Assembly: GCA_947646655.1 (NCBI GenBank)
Contig: CANSHI010000002.1
Span: 1 to 64,000, forward strand
From: an uncultured bacterium
Lineage (GTDB): Bacteria > Bacillota_I > Bacilli_A > RF39 > UBA660
DNA length: 64,000 nt
Direction of reading: 5' to 3'
Shown: positions 55,021-64,000 of the stretch, in pieces
Position numbering within the stretch: position 1 is the first letter of the stretch
Layout: each line of letters opens with the position of its first letter
Notes under the pieces: generated by a model
Seen by the model: only the letters and a program-made list of their open reading frames with translations
Database searches by the model: none
Told to the model about the DNA's origin: nothing
Made by a program: the position numbers and the translations under genes

Positions 55021-55839
55021 TCACTCCCCTTTTAATTGAAAAAATATATTTTCTAAAGTAAGTCTACCATTCATGTTAGTATATAATTTATTTTGTAATT
55101 TATTTAATATTTTTGCTTTTTTTATTAATTGTTGGTAGGAATTATTTTTGATAATATAATCTAAAACTGTTTTATCTAGATTTGTGTTTTCTGTTAATTT
55201 GCAAGCTGTATTATAATACTTTTTAATCAAATTTTCAACAGATTTATAATTATCTTTAAGTATTTTTTCTTGCATCATAGACTTTGTAAAATTTATATGA
55301 TTTTTTTGTTCAATAGCTAAAATAATCTCTTTCGTAATATTCGTGATATTATCATCTATTTCATATTTTACAGCATCGTTATCTTCATACATAAAGTGTA
55401 TATGCTCACATCTACTTTTGATAGTACTTATTATTAAATCTGAATTAGATGTTATTAAGAATCCTATATTATTTTCATTAGGCTCTTCAATAGTTTTTAG
55501 AAGTTTATTAGCGGATATTTCACTTAAAGTTTCGGCAGGTATTATAATATAAAAAAGATATTTTGATAGAATCGGTTTTGTTTTTAGACGTTTTTGTAAA
55601 AAAAGTATTTGATCTTTAATAATTTCTTTACCATCAGGTCTAATTATAATATTTTCAAGATATGTTTCTTCTTCGATTTGATTACTTATGGTATCATCGG
55701 CACTTATTTGATATTTAATCAAACTTTTGATATCTGCTAAGCATTTTTCAAAACTGTTTGTTTCCACTAAAAAAACGTGGGAATTAACATTCTCACTGAA
55801 TTGCTTTTTCATTAATTCTAAGTTATTTGTTGACTTCAT
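55021..55839 (-). CDS. holB: DNA polymerase III delta' subunit
   Basis: 272 aa. Clamp-loader ATPase fold without a functional P-loop, as in delta': LFYIIIPAETLSEISANKLLKTIEEPNENNIGFLITSNS and the SRC motif TIKSRCEHIHF. Works with the dnaX product at the clamp loader. The tmk and darA genes that precede it in Bacillus are not present. Confidence 0.9.
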   Translation of the reverse strand: MKSTNNLELMKKQFSENVNSHVFLVETNSFEKCLADIKSLIKYQISADDTISNQIEEETYLENIIIRPDGKEIIKDQILFLQKRLKTKPILSKYLFYIIIPAETLSEISANKLLKTIEEPNENNIGFLITSNSDLIISTIKSRCEHIHFMYEDNDAVKYEIDDNITNITKEIILAIEQKNHINFTKSMMQEKILKDNYKSVENLIKKYYNTACKLTENTNLDKTVLDYIIKNNSYQQLIKKAKILNKLQNKLYTNMNGRLTLENIFFQLKGE

Positions 55840-55851
55840 AATACCTCTTTT

Positions 55852-56031
55852 TTATATCATAATTAAACCTACAAGCACAAATAAACCAGGAAAACCGAGT
55901 AAAGATACTGCCCCGATCGTATATAGATTAAGTGGTATAAATAGTTTTAAGCTTTCCATTATAATATTAAAACTATATATACACGTAAAAGCAAAAAATA
56001 ATCTTTTCAAAATTTTAATAAATGGTTTCAT
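55852..56031 (-). CDS. bofA: BofA-family inhibitor of pro-sigma-K processing
   Basis: 59 aa. Two hydrophobic helices with the BofA C-terminal signature (IPLNLYTIGAVSLLGFPGLFVLVGL). In B. subtilis BofA sits in the outer forespore membrane with SpoIVFA and holds the SpoIVFB protease inactive until the forespore signals. The place between recR and holB agrees with Bacillus order (recR-yaaL-bofA). No clear Shine-Dalgarno precedes the ATG at 56029-56031. Confidence 0.85.
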   Translation of the reverse strand: MKPFIKILKRLFFAFTCIYSFNIIMESLKLFIPLNLYTIGAVSLLGFPGLFVLVGLIMI

Positions 56032-56058
56032 ATTAAAATATATGTTTTTATAATTATT

Positions 56059-56661
56059 TTATTCTACTTCTTTTCTATCGTATAACGCTCTTTCCAATGT
56101 AACAATATCTAAATAGTCTATTTCTGCACCCATTGGAATTCCATATGATAGTCTAGTTATTTTTATATTTTGATTAGAAAGGATTTTTTTCAAATATAAT
56201 GTTGTTGTATCACCTTCAATAGTTGGTTTTAGAGCGAATACAACCTCAGCATTTTCTAATTCTTTACATCTTGCTATAAGCTTTGAAATATTTAGATCGT
56301 CAGGATTAATACCGTCTATTGGAGAAATAAGTCCTCCTAATACATGATAAACACCATTGAATTTACCCGTTTTTTCAAATATAAAAATATTTTTGTAATC
56401 TTCTACAACGCATATGAGATTTTTATTTCGAGCGGGATCTTCACATATCGAACAAATCTTTTGATCGGTTAAATGTCCACATCTTTCACATACACGTAAA
56501 GTTGAATCTATATTTTTTATTGCAGTAGAAAAGTCACTTAAATCTTCTTTGTCCATTTTTATTAAGGATAGTGCATATCTTTCTGCTGTTCTTTCGCCTA
56601 TGCCTGGCAATTTTTTAAAATATTCGATTAATGTTTCTAGTAATTCTGGGTAAATATTCAT
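56059..56661 (-). CDS. recR: Recombination mediator RecR
   Basis: 200 aa. Helix-hairpin-helix (YFKKLPGIGERTAERYALSLI), C4 zinc finger (CERCGHLTDQKICSIC) and Toprim domain (LICVVEDYKNIFIFEKTG). Loads RecA with RecO/RecF. Overlaps ebfC by 1 bp. Confidence 0.97.
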   Translation of the reverse strand: MNIYPELLETLIEYFKKLPGIGERTAERYALSLIKMDKEDLSDFSTAIKNIDSTLRVCERCGHLTDQKICSICEDPARNKNLICVVEDYKNIFIFEKTGKFNGVYHVLGGLISPIDGINPDDLNISKLIARCKELENAEVVFALKPTIEGDTTTLYLKKILSNQNIKITRLSYGIPMGAEIDYLDIVTLERALYDRKEVE

Positions 56662-56960
56662 TATATTAAACCGCCGAGTTGACTACCATATGCACCCAGT
56701 TTTTTTTCATATTCTTTGTCTACTTGTTTTAATGCATTACTTAATGCAATAGAAATCATATCTGCGAGCATATCTCTATCCTCATTTAAATCGCCTTCAT
56801 AATTGATTTCTATTTTTAAAACTTCTTTTTTTCCATTTACAGTTGCAGTAATCCATTCTGATTTACCTACAAAAGTCATTTTTTGAACTTCTTCCTGTTT
56901 TTTTTGTATTTCTATTTGCATTCTTTGGGCTTGCGCCATTATATTTTTCATATTATTCAT
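56661..56960 (-). CDS. ebfC: YbaB/EbfC nucleoid-associated protein
   Basis: 99 aa. NNMKNIMAQAQRMQIEIQKKQEEVQKM and the beta-core VNGKKEVLKIEIN. Dimeric DNA-binding protein, found between dnaX and recR across bacteria. Confidence 0.96.
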   Translation of the reverse strand: MNNMKNIMAQAQRMQIEIQKKQEEVQKMTFVGKSEWITATVNGKKEVLKIEINYEGDLNEDRDMLADMISIALSNALKQVDKEYEKKLGAYGSQLGGLI

Positions 56961-56972
56961 TATTAATTCCTC

Positions 56973-58523
56973 CTAAGATATTTCTATTAATTTTTCGGTG
57001 AATAAATCTTCTACCTGATTTTTAATTTTTTCACCATCATTTTGAACTTTTGGTTCATCGATGTACTGATAAGGCTCTTTATTTTTTAGACGAATCTTAA
57101 ATTTATTTTTTTCTGCGTTCCATTCTTCATGTGTTAATGCTATAACTTTAACATTAATTTTATTTTTTTTGAGTATTTTTTCAATGTCTAAATGTTTTAT
57201 GTTAAATAAGTCTGCGAGTGAACCTTCTTCTGCAGTAAATATAGCATTGGTAGATGATGATGCGACTGGGGTATAGTCTTTAATGTCTATAGATTTAATG
57301 CTTCCGTTTTCAAGAGTAGACCAAAAGTCAATTAATTTTTTTAGTTCTTCTTTACATGCTTCTACAAAACAATTATTTGTCCTTATTTCCTTGATAGATA
57401 ATGCTTTTTTATTTTGTAGCACAATTTTTTCTTTTATATCTGATTGTATAGGCTTTTCTTTATTTTCCTTTTTTGGTATATCTTTTTTAATTTGAGCTGG
57501 TTCGCCTTTAATCTGTTCTAAAAAACTCAATTTAATTAGCGAATAAACATTTTGATTTATTCTCGCATCTATATAGCATTGATTAAGTTCATGTATTAAA
57601 TGACTTACAGTCTCAAAAGGGAATTTTTGCTCTTTGCCACCTTTGATATTTAAGGCAATATTATCTAAACAGTTGATCATCTTTTTAATAACTTTTTGAG
57701 CATTCATTCCTGAATTTTCAAAATTATTAATTTTATCAATGATAAATTCTGCATTGCAGTTGAGTATCCCTGTTAATAACTCTTCAACAACATTATTCGA
57801 TATTATATTATATTCATTTAGTATGCTTTCTAAAGATAGTTTCTTTTTTAGCTTTGACATTTGGTCTAATACGCTTAAAGCATCTCTTGCACAGCCATCA
57901 CTCAGTTCATATATTTCAAAAAGAGCTTCTTCTTCATAATCTATTTTTTCTTGTTCACAAATGTATTTTAAATGTCCTACAAGATCTTTTTGACTAAGCT
58001 TTTTGAAATCGTACCTTTGACAGCGAGATAGTATAGTTATTGGAACTTTATATACTTCTGTCGTTGCTAATATAAATATAGCATGGCTAGGCGGTTCTTC
58101 AAGAGTTTTTAAAAGGGCATTAAATGCTCCTGTTGTAAGCATGTGTACTTCATCTATAATATAAATCTTGTATTTTGATGCAGATGGAGCCAAAGTGACA
58201 TTTGTTCTTAGTTCTCTTATTTCGTCGACTCCATTATTTGATGCTGCATCTATTTCGATTATATCAGGTGATGTTTGAAAATTTAAACACGATTGACACT
58301 CACCGCATGCTTCCCCATCTTTTATATTAGTACAGTTAATGGTTTTAGCTAAAACTTTTGCAGTAGAAGTTTTGCCTGTTCCACGCGGTCCCGTAAAAAT
58401 AAAGGCATGCGAAATAGAGTTCTCTTTTATACTTTGTTTTAGACTATTTGTAATTGTCTCTTCACCAATTATCTCTACAAAGTTTTTAGGTCTGTATTTT
58501 CTATAAAGAACTTTATATGACAT
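56973..58523 (-). CDS. dnaX: DNA polymerase III gamma/tau subunit
   Basis: 516 aa. AAA+ clamp loader: SYKVLYRKYRPKNFVEIIGE, Walker A GPRGTGKTSTAK, zinc finger CGECQSC, Walker B YIIDEVHML, and LLKTLEEPPSHAIFILATTE. The C-terminal tau part is about 150 residues and Lys-rich in the linker. The start at MSYKVLY is supported by GGTGG upstream. Confidence 0.97.
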   Translation of the reverse strand: MSYKVLYRKYRPKNFVEIIGEETITNSLKQSIKENSISHAFIFTGPRGTGKTSTAKVLAKTINCTNIKDGEACGECQSCLNFQTSPDIIEIDAASNNGVDEIRELRTNVTLAPSASKYKIYIIDEVHMLTTGAFNALLKTLEEPPSHAIFILATTEVYKVPITILSRCQRYDFKKLSQKDLVGHLKYICEQEKIDYEEEALFEIYELSDGCARDALSVLDQMSKLKKKLSLESILNEYNIISNNVVEELLTGILNCNAEFIIDKINNFENSGMNAQKVIKKMINCLDNIALNIKGGKEQKFPFETVSHLIHELNQCYIDARINQNVYSLIKLSFLEQIKGEPAQIKKDIPKKENKEKPIQSDIKEKIVLQNKKALSIKEIRTNNCFVEACKEELKKLIDFWSTLENGSIKSIDIKDYTPVASSSTNAIFTAEEGSLADLFNIKHLDIEKILKKNKINVKVIALTHEEWNAEKNKFKIRLKNKEPYQYIDEPKVQNDGEKIKNQVEDLFTEKLIEIS

Positions 58524-58572
58524 TGTATCACCACCCATATAATTTAATTATACACGAATTAGATGATTAAAT

Positions 58573-58992
58573 CTACCTTTTACTATCAAAAAAATGTTTT
58601 ATGTTGTGTAAATATATGTCTTTCTCTTCACCGTTAAATTGCAATAATTCAAACCGCGTACATTTGTACTGTTTTTTGCAGTTATATCTCGGTACTATGT
58701 AAGTTAGTTTTTTAATTCTAGCTTCTTTAATAACAGATGTGCACATTGCACAAGGTTCTAAGGTGACTATCATATACATTTCTTGTAGTTTCCATGAGGA
58801 ACATTTTTTATTTGCTTTTTCTATTGCTATTATTTCTGCATGATCAGTAGTTTTATTGGTTTTGTTTCTTCTGTTATATGCTTTACTAATTATTTTAAAG
58901 TTTTTATCATAAATTATTGCTGCGACTGGGAAATCATTTATAAGAATCGATTTTTTGTATAGTTTAAAGAGTTCTTTAATAATATGTTCCAT
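58573..58992 (-). CDS. tadA: tRNA adenosine(34) deaminase
   Basis: 139 aa. Zinc-dependent deaminase motifs DHAEIIAIEKA (catalytic Glu) and EPCAMCTSVIKEARI. Converts A34 to inosine in tRNA-Arg(ACG). The start at MEHIIKEL is set by GGAGG 4 nt upstream, which lies directly after the SRP RNA terminator. Confidence 0.95.
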   Translation of the reverse strand: MEHIIKELFKLYKKSILINDFPVAAIIYDKNFKIISKAYNRRNKTNKTTDHAEIIAIEKANKKCSSWKLQEMYMIVTLEPCAMCTSVIKEARIKKLTYIVPRYNCKKQYKCTRFELLQFNGEEKDIYLHNIKHFFDSKR

Positions 58993-59009
58993 TTTTCCTC
59001 CAAAAAAAA

Positions 59010-59080
59010 GCACACACGAATATACATCTTATGGCTGCTATTTTCCAATCCTGACCAGGTTCGATAATTGTTCGTTGTGC
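59010..59080 (-). ncRNA. ffs: Signal recognition particle RNA (small, 4.5S type)
   Basis: About 71-nt hairpin RNA. The ends GCACAACGAA / TTCGTGTGTGC pair, the Ffh-binding core is CTGGTCAGGATTGG ... AGCAGCC, and a run of T follows as a terminator. Its place upstream of tadA-dnaX corresponds to scr in Bacillus; it lacks the Alu domain seen in B. subtilis. Confidence 0.95.
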
Positions 59081-59086
59081 AATATT

Positions 59087-59115
59087 AGTATATCATCAAT
59101 TATTTTTTTGTGCAA
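59087..59115 (-). promoter_or_regulatory. Predicted ffs promoter
   Basis: TTGCAC (59110-59115), 17-bp spacer, TATACT (59087-59092), 6 nt before the mature RNA. A Noc-type palindrome lies just upstream. Confidence 0.8.
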
Positions 59116-59120
59116 CAATT

Positions 59121-59150
59121 ATTTCCCGGGAAATAAATAGGGGGAGGGGT
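59121..59150. promoter_or_regulatory. Noc-type palindrome plus G tract near ffs
   Basis: ATTTCCCGGGAAAT (59121-59134), 5 nt, GGGGGAGGGGT (59140-59150). The same arrangement as inside mfd. Confidence 0.8.
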
Positions 59151-59203
59151 ATATAGTACAAATGTACTATATTATTAATCATCGATTAATTTTATATTTC
59201 TAA

Positions 59204-59219
59204 TGTTCCACGTGGAACA
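59204..59219. promoter_or_regulatory. parS site 1
   Basis: TGTTCCACGTGGAACA, a perfect palindrome, one base from the B. subtilis consensus TGTTNCACGTGAAACA. Flanked by AA and TT. Confidence 0.9.
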
Positions 59220-59343
59220 TTAGAAGAGACTTTTTCATTTACACTAATTAAATACTTATCGTTTCTATCGTTAATCATTTTGATTAATATTCGTAGTGGT
59301 ATAAATGAAGTAGCCTAAAAAATTATTTAAAGTTTATATTCAA

Positions 59344-59359
59344 TGTTCCACGTGGAACA
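59344..59359. promoter_or_regulatory. parS site 2
   Basis: TGTTCCACGTGGAACA, 140 bp from site 1, followed at 59366 by the DnaA-box-like TGTGGAAAA. Confidence 0.9.
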
Positions 59360-59509
59360 TTGAATTGTGGAAAACTAAAAATATTACTGTTTTTCTCACG
59401 AACACTATAAGCCTTATTTTTTTAATTAAAAAACTTTCAATGCAATATTGCCGATCATTCATTTTTTATTAGAAATATCTTTATACTTTTATTTAATAAC
59501 TTTTTTTAA

Positions 59510-59525
59510 TGTTCCACGTGGAACA
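59510..59525. promoter_or_regulatory. parS site 3
   Basis: TGTTCCACGTGGAACA, 166 bp from site 2, followed at 59531 by TGTGGAAAA. Confidence 0.9.
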
Positions 59526-59654
59526 TTAAATGTGGAAAACTATTTTAAATAACAACATTTAGTGATTTTTTAAGTTTTATTAATAAAAATATTTTTTGTT
59601 TTTTTGACTCTTAAAAATTTTTAAATATAATAAAGTAGTTATCTGCTTTTTCAA

Positions 59655-59670
59655 TGTTCCACGTGGAACA
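59655..59670. promoter_or_regulatory. parS site 4
   Basis: TGTTCCACGTGGAACA, 145 bp from site 3, followed 20 nt later by an exact DnaA box. Confidence 0.9.
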
Positions 59671-59689
59671 TTGTTGAAAATTAAATTTA

Positions 59690-59698
59690 TTATCCACA
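59690..59698 (+). promoter_or_regulatory. DnaA box
   Basis: Exact TTATCCACA. One-mismatch boxes lie at 59366-59374, 59531-59539 and 59765-59773. No clear DNA-unwinding element is seen, so this need not be the origin itself. Confidence 0.65.
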
Positions 59699-59708
59699 AC
59701 TAAAATGC

Positions 59709-59739
59709 AAAAAAACGAATTTGGCAAATTCGCTTTTTT
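59709..59739. terminator. Hairpin with A and T tracts in the parS spacer
   Basis: CGAATTTG-G-CAAATTCG with flanking A7 and T6: a symmetrical terminator-like stem between the parS cluster and gyrA. Confidence 0.6.
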
Positions 59740-59748
59740 GATAATAAT

Positions 59749-59762
59749 ATTTCCTGGGAAAT
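59749..59762. promoter_or_regulatory. Imperfect Noc-type site
   Basis: ATTTCCTGGGAAAT, one base different from the palindrome. Confidence 0.6.
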
Positions 59763-59794
59763 ATTTTTCCACAGTTTACTTCTTATTATGAATT

Positions 59795-59808
59795 ATTTCC
59801 CGGGAAAT
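59795..59808. promoter_or_regulatory. Noc-type site downstream of gyrA
   Basis: ATTTCCCGGGAAAT, immediately beyond the gyrA terminator hairpin. Confidence 0.8.
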
Positions 59809-59809
59809 A

Positions 59810-59838
59810 AAAAAAGAGAATATTTTCAACTCTCTTAT
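59810..59838 (-). terminator. Terminator after gyrA
   Basis: AAGAGA / TCTCTT hairpin followed by T tract on the minus strand, overlapping the gyrA stop codon. Confidence 0.75.
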
Positions 59839-62378
59839 TCATTTGTATTCTCAGTTTCATTATTGTTTTCTACTATTTGGGAATTATTAACTGATTCTGA
59901 GTTTTCCACAGTTTTTTCTTCACTTTTATCAACAACGCTGATAGAGGTAACAACTTGGTTTTCTTTTAAGTTAATTAATCTTACACCTTGTGCGCTTCTA
60001 CTTAATTGAGAAATAGTTGAGGTATCTAGTCTTATAACCATACCTGAGTCTGTAATGATAATGATATCTTTTGTATCATCTACTATTTTAAATGATGATA
60101 TCTTTCCATTTTTTTCAGTTATATTAAGAGCTTTAACACCTTTGCTACCGCGTTTAGTCTCTCTAAATTCACGTACAAATGTACGTTTTCCGTATCCTTT
60201 TTCTGTTACTATCAAAATGTTGGTATCTATGTCGCATGCTTCTGCACATATACATTCTCCATCAGGCATATTAATACCTCTTACTCCAGCAGCTGTTCTA
60301 CCCATAATACGTATTTCTGACTCGTCAAACATAACCATACGACCATTTGAAGACCCTAGAAGAACTTTATTGTTACCATTTGTCTTTTTAACTTCTATAA
60401 GTTCATCATTTTCTTTTAAAGTTATACTTATTTTACCAGTTTGGCGTATATTCTCAAAATCTTCTATTTGAGTACGTTTAACTATACCTTGTTTAGTTGC
60501 AAATAATAAGTATTTTAGTTCTTCATCATTACTTATTTTAATTATTGAACTTACATATTCATCTTTTTCTATATGTAAAAGATTAATAACTGGCAGTCCC
60601 TTAGATTGTCTACTAAATTCAGGTATTGAGTATCCTTTAATTTTATATACTTTTCCTTTATTAGTAAAGAATAATATATAGTCATGTGTTGATACATTAA
60701 GCATTAGTTTAACGTTATCTTCCTCATTTGTCGCCATACCTTTAATACCGACTCCTCCGCGATTTTGTGACTTGTAGGTATCTGCTGCAAGACGTTTAAT
60801 GTATCCTTTTTCTGTAAGTGTAATTATACTATTTTCTTCAGGAATTAAAGACTCATCTTCGATAAAATCTATTGCTGTCATATCAATCTTTGTGCGACGT
60901 TCATCTCCGTATTTTTCTTTAATTTCAGTTAATTCACTTTTAATTATATCTAATACCTTTTGTTCACTAGCGAGTATAGATCTTAATTCTTCTATTAATG
61001 CTCTTAAATTATTTAATTCTTCTTCAATTTTTGCTCTTTCTAAGCCTGTTAATCTACGAAGTTTTAACTCTAAAATACTATCCGCTTGAATTTCTGTGAA
61101 TGCAAAACGTTTTATTAATTTTTCTTTTGCTACTGAGTCGCTTTCTGCTTCTTTAATGATTTTGATTACTTCATCGATGTTATCTAAAGCTATTTTGTAA
61201 CCCTCTAAAATGTGAACGCGTCGTTCGGCTTTATCTAATTCAAACTGTGTACGTCTAATGATTACTTCTTTTTGGTGTTCAATGTATTTGCTGATAATAT
61301 CTTTTAATCCTAATGTTTTTGGTACTCCCATGTCGAGCATAATGAATAAAATACCATATGATGTTTGAAAATCTGTATGTTTATATAGATTGTTTAGTAC
61401 TACTTGAGGATTAGCATCTCTTTTAAGCGTTATAGTAATTTTTAAACCATTTTTTAAATCTGTATGATAATCTGAAATACCATCAATTACTTTATTATGA
61501 ACTAAATCAGCTACTTTTTCTTTGAGATGTGATGTATTTGTTCCATAAGGCACTTCATCAATAACAATGTAATTACGACCATGTTTTTCTTCGATGACAG
61601 CATTACTTCTAATAGTTATTGATCCACGACCTGTTTCATAAGCTTTTTTAATTCCACTGTTACCTAATATAATACCACCAGTTGGGAAATCAGGTCCTTT
61701 AATGTATTGCATTAATCCAGCAGTATCAATTTCTGGATTGTCGATATAGGCAATACAACCATCGATTACTTCTTTTAAATTGTGTGGTGGAATATTAGTA
61801 GCCATACCTACGGCTATTCCTGAAGTTCCATTTACTAAAATGTTTGGAAATCTAGAAGGCAGAACAACTGGCTCTTTTTCTAATCCATCGAAGTTAGGAG
61901 CAAAATCGACTGTATTTTTATTGATGTCTCTAAGTAATTCGAGAGAAACTTTTGCTAATCGCGATTCTGTATAACGATAAGCAGCGGCACTGTCTCCATT
62001 TATATTACCAAAGTTTCCATGTCCATCGACAAGCATATATCTAAGACTAAAATCTTGAGCCATCCTTACCATGGCATCATATATTGAAGTATCTCCATGC
62101 GGATGATATTTACCAATAACATCACCGACTATACGAGCACATTTCTTATGTAATTTATCTGGCGTATAACCTGATTCATACATTGAATATAAAATTCTTC
62201 TATGAACAGGTTTAAGACCATCTCGTAAGTCAGGTAGAGCTCTGGCAGTTATTACACTTAATGAATAATCAATAAAGGCTTCTTCAATTTCTTTAACTAT
62301 ATCGTTATTAATAATCCTATCCTTTTCAGGAGTAACTATTTCCTTTTCAATTTCTTTTGAATTTTCTTTTTCTTCCAT
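59835..62378 (-). CDS. gyrA: DNA gyrase subunit A
   Basis: 847 aa. Breakage-reunion domain with catalytic Tyr in [13 protein letters not shown] and quinolone-region [19 protein letters not shown] (Thr and Asp at the two key positions, as in susceptible enzymes). The C-terminal beta-pinwheel contains the GyrA box [11 protein letters not shown] and ends with an acidic, Asn-rich tail. Introduces negative supercoils with GyrB. AGGAGG precedes the ATG; 10 bp after gyrB. Confidence 0.98.
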   Translation of the reverse strand: MEEKENSKEIEKEIVTPEKDRIINNDIVKEIEEAFIDYSLSVITARALPDLRDGLKPVHRRILYSMYESGYTPDKLHKKCARIVGDVIGKYHPHGDTSIYDAMVRMAQDFSLRYMLVDGHGNFGNINGDSAAAYRYTESRLAKVSLELLRDINKNTVDFAPNFDGLEKEPVVLPSRFPNILVNGTSGIAVGMATNIPPHNLKEVIDGCIAYIDNPEIDTAGLMQYIKGPDFPTGGIILGNSGIKKAYETGRGSITIRSNAVIEEKHGRNYIVIDEVPYGTNTSHLKEKVADLVHNKVIDGISDYHTDLKNGLKITITLKRDANPQVVLNNLYKHTDFQTSYGILFIMLDMGVPKTLGLKDIISKYIEHQKEVIIRRTQFELDKAERRVHILEGYKIALDNIDEVIKIIKEAESDSVAKEKLIKRFAFTEIQADSILELKLRRLTGLERAKIEEELNNLRALIEELRSILASEQKVLDIIKSELTEIKEKYGDERRTKIDMTAIDFIEDESLIPEENSIITLTEKGYIKRLAADTYKSQNRGGVGIKGMATNEEDNVKLMLNVSTHDYILFFTNKGKVYKIKGYSIPEFSRQSKGLPVINLLHIEKDEYVSSIIKISNDEELKYLLFATKQGIVKRTQIEDFENIRQTGKISITLKENDELIEVKKTNGNNKVLLGSSNGRMVMFDESEIRIMGRTAAGVRGINMPDGECICAEACDIDTNILIVTEKGYGKRTFVREFRETKRGSKGVKALNITEKNGKISSFKIVDDTKDIIIITDSGMVIRLDTSTISQLSRSAQGVRLINLKENQVVTSISVVDKSEEKTVENSESVNNSQIVENNNETENTNE

Positions 62379-62388
62379 AATCTACCTC

Positions 62389-64000
<1,612 letters not shown>

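Noticed and set aside
52613-59150. G-rich tracts as KOPS-like FtsK/SpoIIIE polarity sequences (GGGNAGGG)
   Set aside because: They lie on the plus strand, pointing toward the presumed origin, opposite to the expected polarity, and only two were seen.
59014-59834. The gyrA-ffs spacer as the replication origin itself
   Set aside because: Only one exact DnaA box and no obvious unwinding element; in related genomes the origin is beside dnaA, expected beyond the right edge.

Overview
This is an AT-rich chromosomal segment of a low-GC, Gram-positive, apparently spore-forming bacterium in or near the Bacilli (for example an uncultured Erysipelotrichia or RF39-like gut lineage; the exact group cannot be fixed from sequence alone). 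The genetic code is standard: tRNA-Trp has a CCA anticodon and TGA is used as stop (walJ and the EcfA2-like gene). Nearly all genes are on the minus strand, and gyrB runs off the right edge with gyrA beside it. The replication origin is therefore probably just to the right, with the fork moving leftward in the direction of transcription.

The right half (about 42.8-64 kb) follows the Bacillus subtilis origin-proximal order in compressed form: gyrB-gyrA, a parS-rich spacer, SRP RNA, tadA, dnaX, ebfC, recR, bofA, holB, ricT, yabB, pth, mfd, spoVT, T-box-metG, tatD, a 3D-domain protein, rsmA, yabG, veg, spoVG, yabP, yabQ, divIC. It keeps the sporulation genes bofA, yabG, yabP, yabQ, spoVG and spoVT. 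The 0.75-kb spacer after gyrA carries four perfect parS-like palindromes, a DnaA box and three sites matching the Noc-binding sequence ATTTCCCGGGAAAT (one imperfect). Two more Noc-type sites lie at metG-tatD and inside mfd.

The middle (about 19-42.8 kb) holds secE-nusG, argS, ung, rlmH, walJ, an M23 peptidase, dnaB, rplI, rpsR-ssb-rpsF, an AbgT transporter, mscS, parAB, ftsH-tilS and rpsI-rplM-truA. Three unusual loci interrupt it. One is a diversity-generating-retroelement type reverse transcriptase with an Avd-like partner but no visible template or variable repeat. The second is a pair of decayed ECF ATPase-like proteins without EcfT. The third is a divergent Crp/Fnr regulator and NrdD-like protein that has lost its glycyl-radical end.

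The left part (about 7.5-19 kb) has whiA-yvcK, a YfcC-type transporter, glmS behind a glmS ribozyme, a J-domain membrane protein, and rplK-rplA-rplJ-rplL with leaders. Next to nusG lies a type III toxin-antitoxin locus: promoter, two tandem 51-nt RNA repeats with pseudoknot potential, a terminator, and a TenpN-like toxin gene broken by one missing base. To the left of tRNA-Trp is an accessory region: a 20-residue Cys-containing peptide ORF, an unknown 106-aa protein, an ArpU-like phage regulator, a phage baseplate-like protein and a 1744-aa DNRLRE/RHS-repeat protein.
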